This document shows, piece after piece, positions 8,371 to 17,991 of a stretch of 20,908 bases of DNA. Both the position numbers and the translations under genes were made by a program. Source of the stretch: Hofstenia miamia (Eukaryota; Xenacoelomorpha; Acoela; Hofsteniidae); assembly GCA_900660155.1 (NCBI GenBank), contig CABFPE010000153.1, forward strand, positions 225,808 through 246,715, read 5' to 3'. Position 1 is the first letter of the stretch. Every line of letters begins with the position of its first letter. Below the pieces are notes generated by a model. The model did no database searches. It was not told the DNA's origin and saw only the letters and a program-made list of their open reading frames with translations.

Positions 8371-10203
8371 TATGGAAGAAGTCCATGTTCATGGTACGGC
8401 ATTCATCGCTTTTGTGCATGGACCGAGTTTTCAATACTGATTATCAATAGAGTTTTTTTCATTGCCTATATGTGTTTTCATTTAGGTAGATTTTCATCAT
8501 ACTCTATGTGCTATAATAATTTACGCAATGACGTTGATATGTATATAGGCATTTAAATTTTGACTATTAATAAATAATGACACGATACTAAATCTAATTA
8601 ATTTAGGTTTTATCAGCTTTCACTATGCTACTACAAACTTGCACAGTGATATAATTATACATTTTTCATTGTAAAAATGGTAAGGCGACACAGTGGATTG
8701 AAAAAATCAAAGAATAAAAATGCCTAAAAAGATTTTTTTGATATGTTCATATAACGAATATTATTGATATATTATTTGATATTCAAGACAAAAAAAATTG
8801 ATATCAAATTTGAACATCCTAAGAAATACAAAATTTTGCAAACTAATAATATAAACTAAGAAACAGACCAACGTAATATTTAGAGAAGCATTAACTCCGA
8901 TTTGCATCAGACACGCTTTAAGAAGGGTTAGGATTGCTATTGACAAACTTTGTTTATCGTTTGAACAGCAAAGCAGAAACTAGTTCGAAGAAGTTTTCAG
9001 CAACAAACATCATCTGAAATTGCAACAAAACAGAAATAGTAATTTTTAATAGGATCTGCTAAAATTCATCAAGATTTTTAATTTTGATTTAAAAAATCCC
9101 CACACACATTGTGTTAAAAGACAAAAATATCGTTGGCCCACCCTATTTTTAAAGCTAACACTCATGAGAATTAACAATGGTAAAGCAATTAAGCATAGAT
9201 TTGTAATATCTTCAAAAAAATCCATGTTTTACTTCCTGCTCTTAGTGCTTCAAATACTATTGGTGTGACCACTTCAAATTTCTATACATTTTGCAATCCC
9301 TCAAATTCTTATGCCAACTCTTTATTCTTGCATATTGTATTCCTGGATTCTGTTTTTTAACTGTCTATTTGCTTTCCAAACATCACAACTATGTCCGGCT
9401 GGATTTACCATTAAATTCTATATTGCCTCAATATTCATAATCTCTATCACACATTGGGAGTTATTCTCATATCAATGTCTTCTCTTCCAACCCACATTGC
9501 ATTCTCAAGCTCCAGTGTATTAAACTTCATACATTGTCACTCACTAATTTTGTGTAAACTTCTTTATTCCTATTATCAGCTATTGTAGTGTGCACTTGTT
9601 GTTGCACTTGTCTGTTAACATACTGCTTCTTTTGGCTGTTTTCATTATTTGTTACTGTACTGCCCTTATCAGTATCTCTGTTTCTTTCTTCAACCTTGTC
9701 TTCTTTCGTAGATTCTTACGACCTTCTCCATCACAGTTTCAATTAGTATTGAGATAAGTTGAAATTCGGTTAGCCAATTTGTGAAATATTGACATATGAA
9801 GTTTGGTAATTACATGAAATGTCTGAATTTGTTCCTAGCATTTTTTAAGGTTTAATTCCTAATTCCTATCAAAATTGCCTCATTTACCGTTTATGTCCTA
9901 GAAACTAATGCAAAGACATTAGTTGTTCTATTATACTCAAATAGTAGCTGTCCCTTAGACGTTTGTTATATCATAGAAACAAATGTAAATAAATGATTAA
10001 TACAGAAAAAATTTACTTCCATTAGACCTTTTAAATGTGTAATTCAAGTGCTTAACAAAAAGCACTTAAGGCTGGATATGGAAAAGTTCATACGAACAAC
10101 ATAAATGCTTTTTTTTCAGAATTTGAACTTTAAATTGCTTTGTTTGAATGTTTACATAAATTTTGATTCATGTTTATGTAAACTCATTCATTGGAAATAG
10201 AGT
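8371..10203. other. Interior of the 62-bp inverted repeat (1833 bp)
   Basis: No intact gene is present. On the minus strand, 8954-9013 follows a strong acceptor-like tract (TTTTGTTGCAATTTCAG) and reads 19 codons (MMFVAENFFELV...) to a TAA. On the minus strand between about 9330 and 9760, coding-like sequence is broken by stops and frame changes, listed separately. If the arms are terminal repeats, the enclosed unit of 8309-10265 would be a 1957-bp DNA transposon with a decayed gene. No target duplication is evident at the outer borders. Confidence 0.3.
9330..9760 (-). pseudogene. Degraded coding-like sequence of unknown family
   Basis: Reading the minus strand downward from about 9745 gives MEKVVRIYERRQG. 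A neighbouring frame then reads KEDKVEERNRDTDKGS ... KEVYTKLVSDNV for about 60 codons without a stop. After further breaks there are ENAMWVGREDIDMR and NPAGHSCDVWKANRQLKNRI. The hydrophilic, charged composition and less AT-rich sequence suggest a decayed protein gene, perhaps the body of the element enclosed by the 62-bp repeats. No domain is recognisable. Open stretches of this size also arise by chance, so the call is weak. The 70-codon frame on the opposite strand at 9311-9523 would be its shadow. Confidence 0.2.
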
Positions 10204-10265
10204 CAGATAACTAGATGTTGACATTCAATTAATATATTAATCTTCTGTCTAAAAGATCAATCTTT
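10204..10265 (-). repeat. Right arm of the 62-bp perfect long-range inverted repeat
   Basis: This is the exact reverse complement of 8309-8370, beginning CAGATAACTAG and ending GATCAATCTTT. Flanking bases beyond either end do not continue the match. Confidence 0.85.
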
Positions 10266-11071
10266 CGAAAAATTGTTAATGTGCGCAATTGAATATCAGG
10301 GTTCTATGATGAAGATTATCTTTTGAAATCTGTGTTATTGTGAGAAATTTTCTGATGTGAATATTTCAATGTCATGAAAATATGACTTCATAAAACGTCT
10401 GTAGAGATTAGGTAAGAGGTGAAAGCTTTATCACTCATTTTTATTTTCATAATTTTGAGACTACATTTTCTTAACTGCTGCAACTGCCCCATTTAGCATA
10501 ATTGCCAGGGTTGTCGTGGATCTGTATCTACATTTTTTGAAGAACCATGGCTCAAGAAGTGGGTAACAGAAAAAAATTTATTTTTTATTTTAAATTTCTA
10601 AGGTAAATGGCTTAAAATAAACATTAAAAATAAACCCCCAGCCGTTTTAATGTATATATCTGACAATATTATGCGTATGTACTAATCACATTACTCCATA
10701 AAAGCTAAACGCAAGTTTCTCTTTAATCTAGCACTACGTGCTTTGAGAGAAATGCGTAATATTCTTTCTCCTTACTATATGGATCCGTTGTGGACCGTTC
10801 AATGTAAAATTTTCGACACAATATTAACCTGATTATTGCACAATTCTTACTTGCATGGGTTACTATTGCCCAGTTGTGTACACTAGATGGGACATTGTGA
10901 ATGCACCCTCCACCAGGTTTTCACCATTGATTTTGATTGGCTAAATCAAAAAATTTCCGTTAAAATTAAAATATTTATAATATATAATATAATACATAAT
11001 ATATAATATAAAATATCTAAAATTAAGTAATTTGAAAAAATTCTACAGAACTTCGTCCCACTTTAGGTCAC
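10266..11071. other. Non-coding or unresolved region with less AT-rich islands
   Basis: Two short open stretches are somewhat coding-like. One is on the minus strand around 10455-10575 and includes KKCRYRSTTTLAIMLNGA. The other is on the plus strand around 10685-10832 and includes NLALRALREMRNILSPYYMD. Neither has a clear start, splice pair or recognisable family, and both are within chance length. An AT-only stretch of ATAAT-type repeats lies at 10975-11020. A partial CTCF-like motif is at 10880-10897. Confidence 0.25.
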
Positions 11072-11236
11072 TTACTTGATCATGACTAAGATGTTTCCTT
11101 CAAAAAATCCTGCAGGCATCCCTGCTGCTGTCACCTTCAGGCATAGCAAGGACTTAATTTTTTTGTACCCAACCATATTGCCTTCCTGCATTTGATCCAA
11201 CTGGCTAAATTTGGGACCGTAGAAGGAATTACTCAT
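11072..11236 (-). other. 54-codon ORF or possible first coding exon, unknown
   Basis: ATG at 11234-11236 opens a frame of 54 codons (MSNSFYGPKFSQLDQ ... FFEGNILVMIK) before TAA at 11072-11074. The stop overlaps a consensus donor: ATCAA followed by GTAAGT at 11075. The segment could therefore be a 5' coding exon whose reading continues after splicing. The codons are less AT-biased than the surroundings. I recognise no family and cannot locate a convincing next exon. In DNA of this composition, open frames of about 50 codons occur by chance. Confidence 0.25.
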
Positions 11237-11296
11237 TCCAAAATTATTTGATATTCTCTAGACTAATTCAAAAACTAAAAGAAGGAATTTAGTAGA

Positions 11297-11750
11297 ATGG
11301 TCGAACATGCTATAACAGTAAGAAACCGAATATCTTCAGATCGGCATCTGATCATTTATAAAGAAAATTTGTACTCCAAACACATATCATTCTCTTACAA
11401 TGGCAAAAAGTTTGACAGAGCAGGTTGAAATGAGTCATATGGAATGCAACTTAGTGTTCACGGCAGCTAGATTACCTCGATGGAGATTCGGTTTGAAAAC
11501 AGCAACAAAGCAAACAAAAAATATAAGTGTTTTCACGCCTAACTAGCAATCCAGTTGTAGGAAAATTCAATGATTTGCTGTGATTAGTTGTCATACAACA
11601 GAACAGTTTTATATAACTCACCATTCAATAGTTCAATACAGAGGTGCCGATTTTGGTAACGTACCATACCATTATGTAGCATATTATGGATGGCAAATGA
11701 CATGGCAGAAAAAAATTTATGAGAGTCATGGATGGGGATGGAAAACTTAA
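11297..11750 (+). other. Cluster of short exon-like open stretches, unknown
   Basis: On the plus strand an ATG at 11297 opens 43 codons to a TGA at 11426-11428 (includes DRHLIIYKENLYSKHISFSY). The same frame resumes after stops. A different frame has an ATG at 11400 in an ACAATGG context and 48 codons to 11546. From 11574 to 11750 a third stretch of 58 codons includes YRGADFGNVPYHYVAYYGWQ and ends SHGWGWKT. These could be pieces of one decayed gene or unrelated chance frames. The clustering in less AT-rich sequence is the only argument for the former. No family is recognised. Confidence 0.2.
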
Positions 11751-11815
11751 AAATGTGACCATAAAGGATATCCGTAAATTTATTGTTACTTACAGAGATG
11801 GACTTAGATTAGATA

Positions 11816-11859
11816 TCAGATCGGATCGGATCGGATCGGATAACGATTGGATCGGATCT
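11816..11859. repeat. (GATCG)n short tandem repeat
   Basis: Four to five head-to-tail GATCG units starting near 11818 are followed by an imperfect continuation, GATAACGATTGGATCGGATC. The repeat is notably GC-richer than its surroundings. It lies between two groups of exon-like fragments and has no visible coding role. Confidence 0.8.
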
Positions 11860-12016
11860 ACATTTTGAGAAAATTTCGGATCCAATATTTTTAAAAATTG
11901 TGACCATTGCACATTTTATTACATTACTCAGAATTTTACATTGAATTTCACTTTAAGTGAGTTAATAATCTCAATCTAAGCGAAATTTGAAGTTAAATTT
12001 TTTGTTCCTACAACAG

Positions 12017-12220
12017 GTTCCGCGTTATTCTTTCCAACAACTTATAAAATTGGTGACGAATAATTCACATCGGAAAATGCCATTTATGTTAGCCAACACA
12101 CGAAGATAAATTGTAAAGCAACCAAAAAATTGTTTGTATGAACTTGCAAATGTAAAAGCCGAAGAAACAGAGAGATGCAAGTGGATTACCTTAATTGTTG
12201 CAAAACCCTCCAAAATTTAA
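12017..12220 (+). pseudogene. Coding-like segment of 67 codons with one internal stop, unknown
   Basis: After an acceptor-like tract (TTTTTTGTTCCTACAACAG) the plus-strand frame reads VPRYSFQQLIKLVTNNSHRK ... LANTRR to a TAA at 12107-12109. It continues in the same frame with IVKQPKNCLYELANVKAEE ... KWITLIVAKPSKI to TAA at 12218-12220. The balanced amino-acid composition contrasts with the AT-driven frames nearby and makes this strand more protein-like than the 62-codon minus-strand frame that overlaps it. It may be a decayed exon or transposon fragment. No domain is recognised. Confidence 0.25.
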
Positions 12221-12892
12221 TGATGCTAATATGATTATAAAATTTTCATATAATATACATTATAAGCAACTTGCAATGCCAATAACAATTTAGTTTTCAG
12301 AAGGTTCGTGATTATTATAATTTTAATAGAATCATACTTTTGTCATAGCAATAATAGGGCATTAAATTAGTACTATTAATTTATTTAATGTTTCTTTTAT
12401 GTAATTTAAAATTTGTAATTCAAATTAGTATCCAACTTCGATGAAAAATGAAATTCAAAATGTATATTTAAATCTCAACTTTTGTTTGAAAAATTTTTGT
12501 ATTATGGATTTCAATACAATCTATTACAGTTTTTTATTGTCGTGCAATATAAATTTTGGGTTTGTTCTTCAATTTGCCATTGTTTATAATATTCTTTTTT
12601 TCGCCTTAGCTGCAATTTTGAAATAAGTTTTATTTTGTTGCTTTTGGAAACAACTTCAATTCTCAATTCAAAGTAGCATTGCAAAACGGTGATTTTTTGG
12701 ATTTTGACAATTAATAGGGCGGTAATGCCATAAGAAACTCTATTACTTAAACTCTAAAATATTTTATGATTATAGTTGATGACAATTTTAGGAATTAGAT
12801 TACTAAAAAGTTTACAAATACAGAAATGAATTTGTTGGAGTTTTGGCAGATCAATTATCAATTTCCACTCATAGTCAATGTCACGCCAACCT

Positions 12893-12949
12893 GAAACGGA
12901 TTTGCTTCTTGTGAATCAACAATTACAGATAAAAGAAGCAATCCATTTC
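12893..12949. repeat. Imperfect hairpin, 17-18 bp stem
   Basis: GAAACGGATTTGCTTCTT (12893-12910) pairs with AAGAAGCAATCCATTTC (12933-12949). There is one mismatch and one bulged base, and the loop is 22 bases. No terminator or miRNA context can be shown from the sequence. Confidence 0.5.
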
Positions 12950-13439
12950 AAACATAGAGGGACATTGGTCGAAAATTGAGGTCCACGCCTAGTCCAAATC
13001 CGGTTGTCATCATTTGAATCATAACCATTTTAGACCCATTTTATGATCGTTGACAAAAACAATTTCTGAATTTTTTTGGTTCTTTTGACCTAAATTGACT
13101 GTATTAGATTGTAGTACTAGAAGAGCATTCGAAATGCTGGAATGCCGTTTATATTGCAATTTCATTAATTGCTCAATGCCATTAAGCGTTGAATATTATT
13201 CTTCCAATAGCATTTAAAATTTAGCACCTTTATTTCCAAAAATTTATAAGATATATAAATATGTTTTTATTGTATATCTTTAGTAAATTTCTAAATATAA
13301 TAATAACTTGATTTAATAAATACTTCGTAATTGCTAATATTAATATTGGGACGTCGTTAATCCTATTAATTGGAATATGAATATGAGTAAAATATTTAAT
13401 TTTAATGGAAATTCACTTTATTTTATTTGTATATTTCCA

Positions 13440-13675
13440 AATTTTATTACTCGTTATTAATTTAGGCTTCGGCCTAGGTTTAGTATGTATTTTTTAATGG
13501 CATTGAGTAAGATCGAAAGTGACATAAATACAAGTTCTAATATATATTCTATTGTTATTTTGCCTTTGTCTTGTCTTTGTTTTTAATTTAAATTTACACG
13601 ATTTTTTTCTATTGACAACTAATATGTATTTGTGTAAACTACTATTTGATTTTTGAAATAAAGATATTTATATAT
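13440..13675 (+). mobile_element. Possible LINE 3' untranslated end with UUCG hairpin
   Basis: The stretch contains a perfect five-pair stem closed by a TTCG tetraloop (TAGGC-TTCG-GCCTA, 13463-13476). It ends in TTTTTGAAATAAAGATATTT, an AATAAA signal followed by AT-rich sequence, which resembles the tail of several invertebrate non-LTR elements or of an mRNA. No open reading frame leads into it on the plus strand. The assignment is therefore tentative. Confidence 0.2.
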
Positions 13676-15159
13676 TTTTCTAGTGAAATTCCGTTCTACA
13701 TAATTTAAATTTAAAGCTTTTATCTATTTCTATGAATGACTACAACACTTCAGATTTTATAATATTTCCGACAGAGAAACCTAAATGTATGCTTACATTC
13801 ACCGTTCATTCCTTTTCAATTAAAATTATTGTATTCAAGCTGATTCAATTTTTTTCCTTCGATCTCATTGCAATTTAAGTTTTCTTTACTAAAGCAATTC
13901 AAATTTTCATACATATGGATTTATTTATCAAAATGCCTTCGAAACTTCACTCATTCTTATTTTTAGGTCAAGTTCAATAAAAGTTCTGGCAAAGGTATAG
14001 AATAGGGTGCACGTCTAAAACGCGTACAAAATAAACAGTAATATAGTTTAAAAAATTATGAGAAATGCAATAACATACGTAAAAACTTTCAAAAAAAATA
14101 GATATAGACTGATAAATTTGCATAATTAGCACGCGGTAACACGCAATAGTACGCGGTATATATTTAAGGACAATATCACAGAAAACTTGAAATTCATAAA
14201 ATAATCAACTATTATTAAACATATTATAAGAAATAAAAGGATATTCATGCAAATCTATACATTTTTAGTGTAAGTCAAGTTTTTAAATAAATTGGAACTT
14301 TTATAATTGGATTTTTTCAATATCTGTGATAGTTTCCCAAACAATATTTAAAAAGGTTGATAACCTTTCACTAGACAGAACTCAAAGCTTCTCTTCAGAA
14401 AACAGTTGTTGTCCCCATGGACATTAGACTGCCTCATTGTCTGAACACAATTGGAATATTCTTACAAAATTCGATATTTCTCATTGAAAAAAAAAGATAT
14501 TGGCATATACTTCAAGCAAAAGAATATGTTTAGCAGAATTCTTGATCATTGCATGATGTGTCCATATAAAATAAATGCATGACTAATAGTTTACAGCTTG
14601 GAACGTGGAAAGTTAATAAATATATCTATTCATTAATGAAATTAGTTCGATATATAATATATAACTGAAGATTCCTAGTGTAATTAGTAAATAATTTGCT
14701 GGTATCCACTCAATGCTTATGCATTAAACTTTTTCGTTTATTTCCTTGTAATGTTAATGAGTTTTATATATTTTATTTTGAATTACCAGCCCATCTTGTA
14801 TTCAACCAAAAAGTTATATTGGGTTTGGGCATTTGGGTTCTAGTGATGAATGCGAAAGCATGTTATTAACTAATGTTCTGGTTTTAAAATTTGCTTGAGA
14901 ATATATTTAAGCTTATTATTAGTTTTTTTAATCTTCGACATTTAAAGCATGCTGAAATGATGAAAACTTTCTCTTTAATTATTTTATATTGGTTCAGTTG
15001 TTTTGAACTCAACTTCAAATTATTAGTGATATTGCTGCTGCGAAATTAGACCTTGACAAGTTTTGAACTCTTATCCATGATAATTTTTTCTCCTTTTATC
15101 CTTTCTGTGAGAAGTTATTGTCATGTTTTTTGCTTACGTATATATACATTATTTTTTAG

Positions 15160-15407
15160 ATCCTATACTTATACGTATGAAACTCAATATCAGTTTGTCC
15201 TTAAAAGTAGTGAGACTTAGTCATCCCATACAAAATTGCACAAACAATGATATCGAGGATGCTGTAGGACAATTACTAATTCTGGATGAAATAGATTGTC
15301 CTTCAGAAGAAAGCAGACAGTATCCATGCAGCAATAGATTTGAAATTATTTATAATAATTATTGCTTTTATCTAGAAATGCTGAACACTTGTATAATATT
15401 ATACTAA
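15160..15407 (+). other. Exon-like ORF of unknown family
   Basis: A strong acceptor-like tract (ACATTATTTTTTAG, ending 15159) precedes an open frame running to TAA at 15405-15407. The frame reads through KLNISLSLKVVRLSHPIQNC and GQLLILDEIDCPSEES to YPCSNRFEIIYNNYCFYLEM. A Met-initiated version would start at 15123, but the first dozen residues are AT-driven. The C-x11-C-F-Y-L spacing near the end loosely resembles the first cysteines of a C-type lectin domain, but the rest of that domain is not visible downstream. A weak donor, ACTTGTATAA, lies before the stop. It could be an isolated exon or chance. Confidence 0.2.
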
Positions 15408-15957
15408 TAAATGAATTTGTCGAAATAATATTTGCGATATTAGTTTTAGGAAATTTTTGTCGTTGCAGAAAAGTTTCCCTGCGTTTCCATTGGCTTCATG
15501 TGACATACTTTTCGAATCTTGTAAATGTTTTTCTTCTGCTTTGAATATTGAATCAATTATTTCATTACAGTGGTATGAGTTCATAGTTTATGATTTACAG
15601 TGGTCTCACGTGCTTCAAGAAATGTTTTATGTGGCATGCTCTTGCATAAAGTGCGTCTAAAATTGTTACACATTGTAGCACTGTTATTTCAGGAGCAAAT
15701 ATCGACGTCTCGATTTTATAAGGGTTAATATATTAGTCTGTCATAGTGTGTGCTTGGAAGAATATTGCAATTTTTTGCGGGCTTACAAATTTTCCTCAAT
15801 TTTTTCAATTTTGTTGCAAATTCAGGTAAAAATTGAGATGTTAAGTTTACTTTTGTGTTCCGGTTATTTTTATTCCTCAGACATTGCTGACTTTTCTTTC
15901 AATTTTTTACTGTTCAATGTGACTTTTCACATTGGATTTTAACATAAAATTTCAAAC

Positions 15958-15988
<31 letters not shown>

Positions 15989-16315
15989 ATATATATTTTA
16001 GCTTAATAATATTTTTTAGTCTTTTTTCTCTGTGTTTCACGTGTGAGCATTAATGTGAGGGCACACAAATACGAATTGGGTCATTTTCTGGAATTCTTTG
16101 CTCTAACATGACATTGAAAGCACTTTTTAGACAGCAAATATGCGCATCATAACGCATAATGATTTTAAATTCCTTAAAATGATGCGGATTGGAAATGGTC
16201 ATGATTTTTTAGTTTACATGATCTGTCTGCTATTGAAGGAACCCTATACAATTTTCTGATCCCTATCCCTACTATATAATAACTATATTCTGGAACTTAC
16301 TCAGATTACAACTTA
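15408..16315. other. AT-rich non-coding region
   Basis: Three overlapping frames of 60-67 codons on both strands between 15362 and 15660 contradict one another, and none is convincing. A further 64-codon frame at 15748-15942 is hydrophobic and low in information. The stretch otherwise contains the (TA)n microsatellite at 15958-15997. Confidence 0.4.
15958..15997. repeat. (TA)n microsatellite
   Basis: About 40 bases of alternating TA, interrupted once by TTTAT near 15973. Confidence 0.9.
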
Positions 16316-16897
16316 CAGCTGCGGCTAAAATAATAGAACACCTATACATTTTTTAGAAATTATAGTCATATTTGCTATTAAAAGGCGTATATGTGCATTA
16401 AGCTCTATTATTCAAATTTATTCTTTGCATCAGCGTTCCTATTTGTTAAAAGGCATTATATTGATTGCAAATTATTTTTCTAGCCAGACAAGCAAAAGTT
16501 TTAATAATTGTTTGATTTATTTTTGTGAAGAATGGGTAGAAATTGTGACCTAAGCATGTTTAAACATGGTCATATTATAGTTTATTGGGATGCTGGTCAT
16601 TCACAAGTGAGAATTGCAAATATTTTGAAAATATCTCGCCACACTGTACAAAATTCTCTCCACAATGAGCGTGGTTGCACAAAGAATTATGGTACATCTC
16701 GCAAATAAACTTCTGCAGTTGATTGAGTAATGAAATTGGCTGTCATTCAACATCAATACTATAAGTATTAAGTAAATGTTGACTATATAATTGTCATTTT
16801 ACTTTAGTAATGTATTAAGTGTACTAAGAGTAATAAGGTCTTATATCACTAATTTCATGAAAATGCTGTGGGTGCTCTATTAGTTTGGCCGCAGCTG
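16316..16897 (+). mobile_element. Internally deleted Tc1-like DNA transposon (582 bp)
   Basis: The terminal inverted repeats are about 27 bp. The left begins CAGCTGCGGCTAAAATAATA (16316-16342). The right, read inwards on the minus strand, begins CAGCTGCGGCCAAACTAATA. They differ at three positions, and both are flanked by TA (16314-16315 and 16898-16899), the Tc1/mariner target duplication. The interior keeps only the N-terminal helix-turn-helix part of a transposase (16531-16707). The catalytic DDE core is gone, and complete relatives are usually above 1.5 kb. The element is non-autonomous but could have been mobilised by a related enzyme. Confidence 0.85.
16531..16707 (+). pseudogene. Tc1-like transposase N-terminal fragment
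   Basis: From ATG the frame reads MGRNCDLSMFKHGHIIVYWD, then AGHSQVRIANILKISRHTVQ, then NSLHNERGCTKN ... GTSRK, ending in TAA after about 58 codons. This is the paired-like helix-turn-helix DNA-binding start of Tc1-family transposases: the 'I-A-x-x-L-x-I-S-R-x-T-V' recognition helix is clear. The following codons (TSAVD) and then TGA suggest the original protein continued here with 'RK-TSA', so the TAA is probably a nonsense change. The rest of the coding region is deleted. The catalytic domain is absent, so it is not functional as a transposase. Confidence 0.8.
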
Positions 16898-17902
16898 TAA
16901 TCAATAACATTAAATTTAGGTACAAAAGCACCATGGTCTTAAATAGATGAGAGAACATTCCTTCATCTTCATTCAAGGAATCCACCATTAAAGAAAATAA
17001 CATCATCTTTATACAATCCTTAAATTTATCATTTCCTGTCTCAGTGATTATTGGATGAAATTGCTCATTTCACATGTAAAAAATTGATAATTACAAAAAG
17101 ATATGTATATATTCTATTACTTGTACATCTACTTGATAATAAACATGGCAAAGAAAAAGTAAAATTATTGCCTATAAGTGTTCAATTAAATGTCGACTCA
17201 CTACTAAATATCTATAGAAATTTCTGAGGCTAAAATAATGTTAAAATGAAATAAATAGAAAATATAACTAGATTTTAGTAAATTGTATTAAAAAAGAATC
17301 ATTATTAGATTTCATTTGTAAATAGTTATTATGGTAATAGTAAAATACCTGCTAAGTTTAACAATTCAATAATCACATTTCAATCTGCACTCTGCTTACA
17401 ATATATTCCTATGCATTTCAGAATTAAGTTTTAATACATATGAGACACTAATTATTTTCCCTTTTAGTTCGACTAACAAAACTTCGTTAAAATGGTCTAA
17501 TTATGTACTGTTAAAGCCTAGAAGATATAATAAAGGCAAGAAGGCTGTTGTCGACTCTACAATAACATTTCTTGTAAAAATTTTTCAAACCTTTCCAACT
17601 TACCCGATTTTTAGGAAAAACGTAGTTGTGCTTAGATGCTGAAGCAAAATAGATGAGAATTGTGCAGTCAACGAATTATAAATCTCCTGGCCCTTTTGTT
17701 TAAGATGAAAGCATTTTTTGCTCAAATAACGCAAATTTACAACGCCAATGCATTACAAAATGGTGTCTGATTTTCTTCGGTAATATGCTATATATAACAT
17801 CTATTAATGCCAGGGATCTCTACTAAAAAACAGTGGCACAAGAAAATTTTCAAAAATATTTTATTCGGTGGCAGATCAGTTCTGATAGACCCATGTCAAA
17901 TA
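16824..17902. other. Intergenic region between the Tc1-like and mariner elements
   Basis: Beyond the right end of the Tc1-like element, no gene is supportable up to the mariner's left end. The 60-codon minus-strand frame at 16824-17006 runs across the transposon boundary and is not a gene. The remainder is AT-rich sequence without recognisable repeats. Confidence 0.4.
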
Positions 17903-17990
17903 TAGGGGGTTTCAGCAAAAATGTCGCATTTCATAAAATGTATTTAAACAAACAATTGATTTACAAGAAACAGCAGAAAACATTGAACAG
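17903..17990 (+). repeat. Mariner left terminal inverted repeat
   Basis: This 88-bp arm pairs with 19065-19153, with one indel (TTTCAGC against TTTCCAGC) and two substitutions. It ends two bases before the last base of the transposase stop codon region, leaving almost no 3' untranslated space. Confidence 0.9.
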
Positions 17991-17991
17991 T

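Larger units (their letters stand above)
12221..15159. other. Long AT-rich non-coding region
   Basis: No gene is supportable in these 2.9 kb. Landmarks are a hairpin at 12893-12949, a possible LINE 3' end at 13440-13675, and a short duplication of ACGCGGTA with ACACGC between (about 14131-14159). The 61-codon plus-strand frame at 12441-12626 is hydrophobic, Phe/Leu/Ile-rich and typical of random AT-rich sequence. Confidence 0.4.

Noticed and set aside
8350..8556. 68-codon plus-strand ORF starting inside the 62-bp repeat
   Set aside because: The start lies in the repeat arm. The Cys/Tyr/Phe-rich sequence matches no family and is within chance length.
8761..8946. 61-codon hydrophobic minus-strand ORF
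   Set aside because: Its membrane-like look comes from T-rich codons, and it has no ATG start (TTG) and no family.
9311..9523. 70-codon plus-strand ORF
   Set aside because: The minus strand is the more protein-like reading here, and this frame is probably its shadow.
12025..12213. 62-codon minus-strand ORF
   Set aside because: The plus-strand frame over the same bases (12017-12220) has the more plausible composition and an acceptor-like tract.
15362..15660. Three overlapping ORFs on both strands (60, 61 and 67 codons)
   Set aside because: They conflict with one another. The minus-strand one is hydrophilic and slightly exon-like, but there is no splice pair or family to support it.
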